DNA from: CAYJFD01 sp964369605
GTDB taxonomy: Bacteria > Bacteroidota > Bacteroidia > Bacteroidales > UBA932
Assembly: GCA_964369605.1 (NCBI GenBank)
Contig: CAYJFD010000030.1
Coordinates: 1-25,118 of the forward strand
Direction: 5' to 3'
DNA length: 25,118 bases
In this document: piece after piece, positions 22,960 to 25,118 of the stretch
Numbering within the stretch: the stretch's first letter is position 1
Layout: every line of letters begins with the position of its first letter
Notes under the pieces: model-generated
The model's input: only the letters and a program-made list of their open reading frames with translations
What the model was told of the DNA's origin: nothing
Database searches by the model: none
Program-made: the position numbers and the translations under genes

Positions 22960-24396
22960 ATGGATATAATTTTAGTATTGGGATTAAATGTTATTGCTGT
23001 CGGAGCAGTATGGTATTTTAGTAGAAGAAAGGGTGAAAATGCACTTGTTGAAAAGGATCTAAGGATTGAGGAGTTAAACAGAGTGATATTGGATCGTGCT
23101 AGCGATCTTGTTAAGCTTCAGGAACAGCTTAATCATAAGAATGAAAAAGTGGAAGAGCTTCATTGTGCGCTGAAAAGTATGAATGAGGCTGAGGCTGAAC
23201 TTCACAAGACTATTCTTTCTCTGAATACTAAGTGTGCTAGTTATGAGGAGAAATTAATCTCACGTGATACTAAAATTAATGAATTAACTAATCAGATAGC
23301 TGAAATAAAGGGTGACGAACAGAAGCTTGAAGAAAGACTGAAAAGTCAGTTTGCTATTATTTCGAATAAAATAATTGAAGAAAGTAGAGATAAGGTTAAT
23401 AAGTTTAATGCAGATAGACTGCTAGAACTTATGAAACCTTTTGAGAAAGAGATAAAGGAATTCAAAGATCAAATTAGTACTGCTAACAAGGAGCAAACTA
23501 AGGAGAGAACTGAACTTGAAACAAAGATTAAGCAGATGGTTGAAATCAGTCAAGGTATGAGTGAAGAGGCCAAGAATCTAAGTAATGCTTTAAGGGGAAA
23601 TAATAAAGCTGCGGGTAACTGGGGAGAAACTATCCTTGAAAATATTCTTCAGAATTCAGGCCTAACCCAAGGTAAAGAAGGATATGAATTACAGTCTATG
23701 TTAAGGGATGCTGATGGTAAAGCATATGTTAATGAGGATGGAAAAAAAATGATTCCTGATGCTATAGTTCACTTTCCTGATAATAGAAATGTAATTATAG
23801 ATTCAAAGGTCTCTATCTCTGCATATACTGATTACTGTAATGCAGAAAATGAAGATGATAAGAAATTACATCTTACAAATCACCTAGCATCTATCAAATC
23901 ACATATCAAGGGTCTAAATGTTAAAGGTTATGAGAATTATGTTGATGGCTCATTGGATTTTGTAATGATGTTTATTCCTAATGATTTTGCTGCGATGGTA
24001 GCTCAGCAAAATGATATAAATTTATGGCAAGAAGCTTACAATAAAAAGATTCTTATCATATCCCCTACCAACCTTATAACTTCTCTGAAGATAGTTTCAG
24101 ATCTATGGTCACGAGAAAAGCAACTTCAAAATGTAGAAACTATTCTAGAGCGTGGTCGTTTTCTCTACGAAAAATGTAGTAACTTTATTGAATCATTCAG
24201 AAAGGTTGGGGAACATATAAATTCACTGCAAGCTATTTACTCTAGTGCACATACTCAACTAGGAGAAAAAAGTGGCATCATACGTCAAGCTGAGATGTTA
24301 GCTGAAACTGGTATTAAAACCAAAAAAGGCCTAGCTCTAAAAAGTGAAGAGAAACAGCTCTTAACTGAACTAAACGAAACTCCTCATACTACTTAG
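22960..24396 (+). CDS. rmuC: DNA recombination protein RmuC
   Basis: A 478-residue RmuC-family protein. RmuC limits inversions at short inverted repeats and is thought to carry a PD-(D/E)xK nuclease-like fold. Domains: an N-terminal membrane anchor (3-20), a long coiled coil (about 30-210, rich in Glu, Lys and Leu heptads), then the RmuC domain from about 215. The signature AAGNWGETILENILQNSGL (217-235), MIPDAIVHFPD (264-274) and IIDSKVSISAY (279-289) hold the likely catalytic Asp267, Asp281 and Lys283. The C-terminal tail is charged. It is monocistronic. It lies just upstream of a region full of inverted and direct repeats, an amusing match to its known role but probably coincidental. Confidence 0.95.
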   Translation: MDIILVLGLNVIAVGAVWYFSRRKGENALVEKDLRIEELNRVILDRASDLVKLQEQLNHKNEKVEELHCALKSMNEAEAELHKTILSLNTKCASYEEKLISRDTKINELTNQIAEIKGDEQKLEERLKSQFAIISNKIIEESRDKVNKFNADRLLELMKPFEKEIKEFKDQISTANKEQTKERTELETKIKQMVEISQGMSEEAKNLSNALRGNNKAAGNWGETILENILQNSGLTQGKEGYELQSMLRDADGKAYVNEDGKKMIPDAIVHFPDNRNVIIDSKVSISAYTDYCNAENEDDKKLHLTNHLASIKSHIKGLNVKGYENYVDGSLDFVMMFIPNDFAAMVAQQNDINLWQEAYNKKILIISPTNLITSLKIVSDLWSREKQLQNVETILERGRFLYEKCSNFIESFRKVGEHINSLQAIYSSAHTQLGEKSGIIRQAEMLAETGIKTKKGLALKSEEKQLLTELNETPHTT

Positions 24397-24482
24397 CAAC
24401 TTAGCAACCAAAAGTTAGTACTTCAGACCTACCATATCACCATCACAGAGCTAACACCTCGTAGCCATCGCCATCGATCAGC

Positions 24483-24564
24483 CATATCACCGCATTCCCA
24501 CCCGCCACGGAAGACTAATCTTGGGGCTGACGCCATATCTTCCTTAGTTGGCTGCGAATGCTCT
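24483..24564 (+). repeat. Direct repeat R1, copy 1
   Basis: An 82-base element starting CATATCACCGCATTC and ending GCTGCGAATGCTCT. Inside, GGAAGA (24509-24514) and TCTTCC (24538-24543) form inverted arms around a loop holding CTTGGGGCTGACGCC. It is nearly identical to copies 2 and 3; the differences lie mostly in the loop. Confidence 0.85.
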
Positions 24565-24596
24565 ACAAAAAATACTCATCACTATATTACCGCCGA

Positions 24597-24668
24597 GCCA
24601 TTTCGCTCAGAAATGGCAATGGCGTGTTTTGAAGAGTTTCTCCAGAAACTCGTACTTTTTAAAAAGTA
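24597..24668 (+). repeat. Cluster of three perfect hairpins
   Basis: Three adjoining inverted repeats: GCCATTT/AAATGGC (24597-24603, 24611-24617), GAGTTTC/GAAACTC (24634-24640, 24645-24651) and TACTTTTT/AAAAAGTA (24653-24668). Loops are seven, four and zero bases. Such dense structure suits a structured RNA or a miniature mobile element remnant, but no known family is recognised. Confidence 0.65.
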
Positions 24669-24737
24669 TAAACAAAAGAAAAGAATCCGCACCTTCTTCC
24701 ATTCCTATCCTCACTGCCACTAACGTCCTAACATTAT

Positions 24738-24810
24738 CGCATTCCCACCCACCACGGAAGATTAATCCTAGGATAGCGCCATATCTTCCTTAGTTGGCTG
24801 CGAATGCTCT
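24738..24810 (+). repeat. Direct repeat R1, copy 2
   Basis: A 73-base copy with the same CGCATTCCCACC start and GCGAATGCTCT end. The arms GGAAGA (24756-24761) and TCTTCC (24784-24789) are kept while the loop changes to CCTAGGATAGCGCC. Stem conserved, loop varied, suggests the folded form matters. Confidence 0.85.
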
Positions 24811-24918
24811 CATCATTTAGGTTGCAAGAGTAGTGTTTTCGTAGTTTTTCTGTTCAAATATCTTGCATAAGCTGTATTCTGATATAGGTCACCCTAAATT
24901 TTATATCTACACACCTCG

Positions 24919-25034
24919 CCCGTCGGCAAAAAACGCTCTCAGACAGTGAAAACTCCGACGGACCGCTACTTTTCGGCTCAAAACACCCCACCCGTCGGCA
25001 AAAGATGCTCTCAGAGGGCAAAAACTCCGACGGG
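24919..25034 (+). repeat. Tandem pair of CCGTCGG/CCGACGG elements
   Basis: Two copies with a 72-base period. Copy A has arms CCGTCGG (24920-24926) and CCGACGG (24955-24961); copy B has CCCGTCGG (24991-24998) and CCGACGGG (25027-25034). Both share GGCAAAA, GCTCTCAGA and AAAACTCCGACGG. Each copy can fold on itself. The GC-rich palindromic arms resemble repetitive extragenic palindromes. Confidence 0.8.
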
Positions 25035-25047
25035 TCACATCATTACG

Positions 25048-25118
25048 CATATCACCACATTCTCACCCACCACGGAAGATTAATCTTGGGGCTAACGCCA
25101 TATCTTCCTTAGGTAGCT
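25048..25118 (+). repeat. Direct repeat R1, copy 3, cut by window end
   Basis: Begins CATATCACCACATTC as in copy 1, keeps GGAAGA (25074-25079) and TCTTCC (25103-25108), and diverges after CCTTAG just before the window ends. The loop CTTGGGGCTAACGCC is like copy 1. Confidence 0.83.

Larger units (their letters stand above)
24397..25118 (+). other. Gene-free, repeat-rich region
   Basis: These 722 bases hold no believable gene. Reading frames here are short, cross the repeats and have no family resemblance. By eye the region is richer in G+C than the genes around it. It contains three copies of a 63-82-base direct repeat, two copies of a second element bounded by CCGTCGG/CCGACGG, a run of three perfect hairpins and a short direct repeat (ACTTAGCA twice near 24393). 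It continues past the window end, since the third copy of the first repeat is cut off. Confidence 0.8.

Noticed and set aside
24548..24793. Open frame of 81 codons on the plus strand in the repeat region
   Set aside because: It begins inside R1 copy 1, runs through the hairpin cluster and ends inside copy 2; the predicted protein has no recognisable domain or start signal.
24483..25118. Possible CRISPR array
   Set aside because: Repeats are 63-82 bases, only three, with unequal spacers of about 173 and 237 bases, and no cas genes are near.

Overview
The window looks like a chromosome segment from an anaerobic, fermentative Bacteroidales bacterium (Bacteroidota). The evidence is a type III glutamine synthetase of the 729-residue Bacteroides kind, a tryptophanase of the Bacteroidales type, AT-rich DNA, and about ten start-proximal matches to the phylum's -7 promoter box TAnnTTTG with no E. 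coli-style -10/-35 pairs. The genus cannot be fixed from the sequence; relatives of Porphyromonas or Dysgonomonas are a reasonable guess. All of it looks chromosomal: no transposase, phage gene, rRNA, tRNA or CRISPR array was seen.

Layout. 1-2.9 kb: a small lipoprotein with a strong terminator, then glnN. 2.9-7.8 kb: an alcohol/aldehyde module. A YqhD-type aldehyde reductase and a secreted alpha/beta hydrolase form one minus-strand unit, divergent from an HxlR-family regulator. A second iron-type alcohol dehydrogenase lies downstream of an AraC-family regulator. 7.8-12.4 kb: an NADH-linked [FeFe]-hydrogenase operon (2Fe-2S protein, HydB, HydA, HydC) with its own promoter and terminator. 12.5-16.3 kb: an upstream six-gene operon whose products look regulatory: DRTGG protein, RsbW-like ATPase, HydS-like hydrogenase homologue with altered active-site loops, second DRTGG protein, PHP phosphoesterase, and a second HATPase protein. 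16.3-17.9 kb: tcdA and mazG housekeeping genes. 17.9-22.9 kb, plus strand: an acetyl-CoA hydrolase/CoA-transferase with a DUF1904 protein, pruA (glutamate semialdehyde dehydrogenase) and tnaA (tryptophanase). 22.9-24.4 kb: rmuC. 24.4-25.1 kb: a gene-free stretch, visibly richer in G+C, packed with direct and inverted repeats.

How it fits together (inference). The genes suit an amino-acid and sugar fermenter: nitrogen is handled by GlnN, amino-acid carbon enters through PruA and TnaA, acyl-CoA is exchanged by the CoA-transferase, and surplus reductant leaves as H2 through HydABC or as alcohol through the two Fe-type dehydrogenases. The most interesting part is the regulatory-looking operon next to the hydrogenase. 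It pairs a probable H2- or redox-sensing hydrogenase homologue with anti-sigma-like ATPases, nucleotide-binding-type DRTGG domains and a PHP phosphatase. Related neighbourhoods exist, as I recall, in Clostridia and Thermotogae, but how the parts signal is not established to my knowledge.

Several starts were moved from upstream TTG or ATG codons to internal ATGs, because promoter boxes overlap the upstream codons or because family N-termini fit better; each case is explained in its entry.
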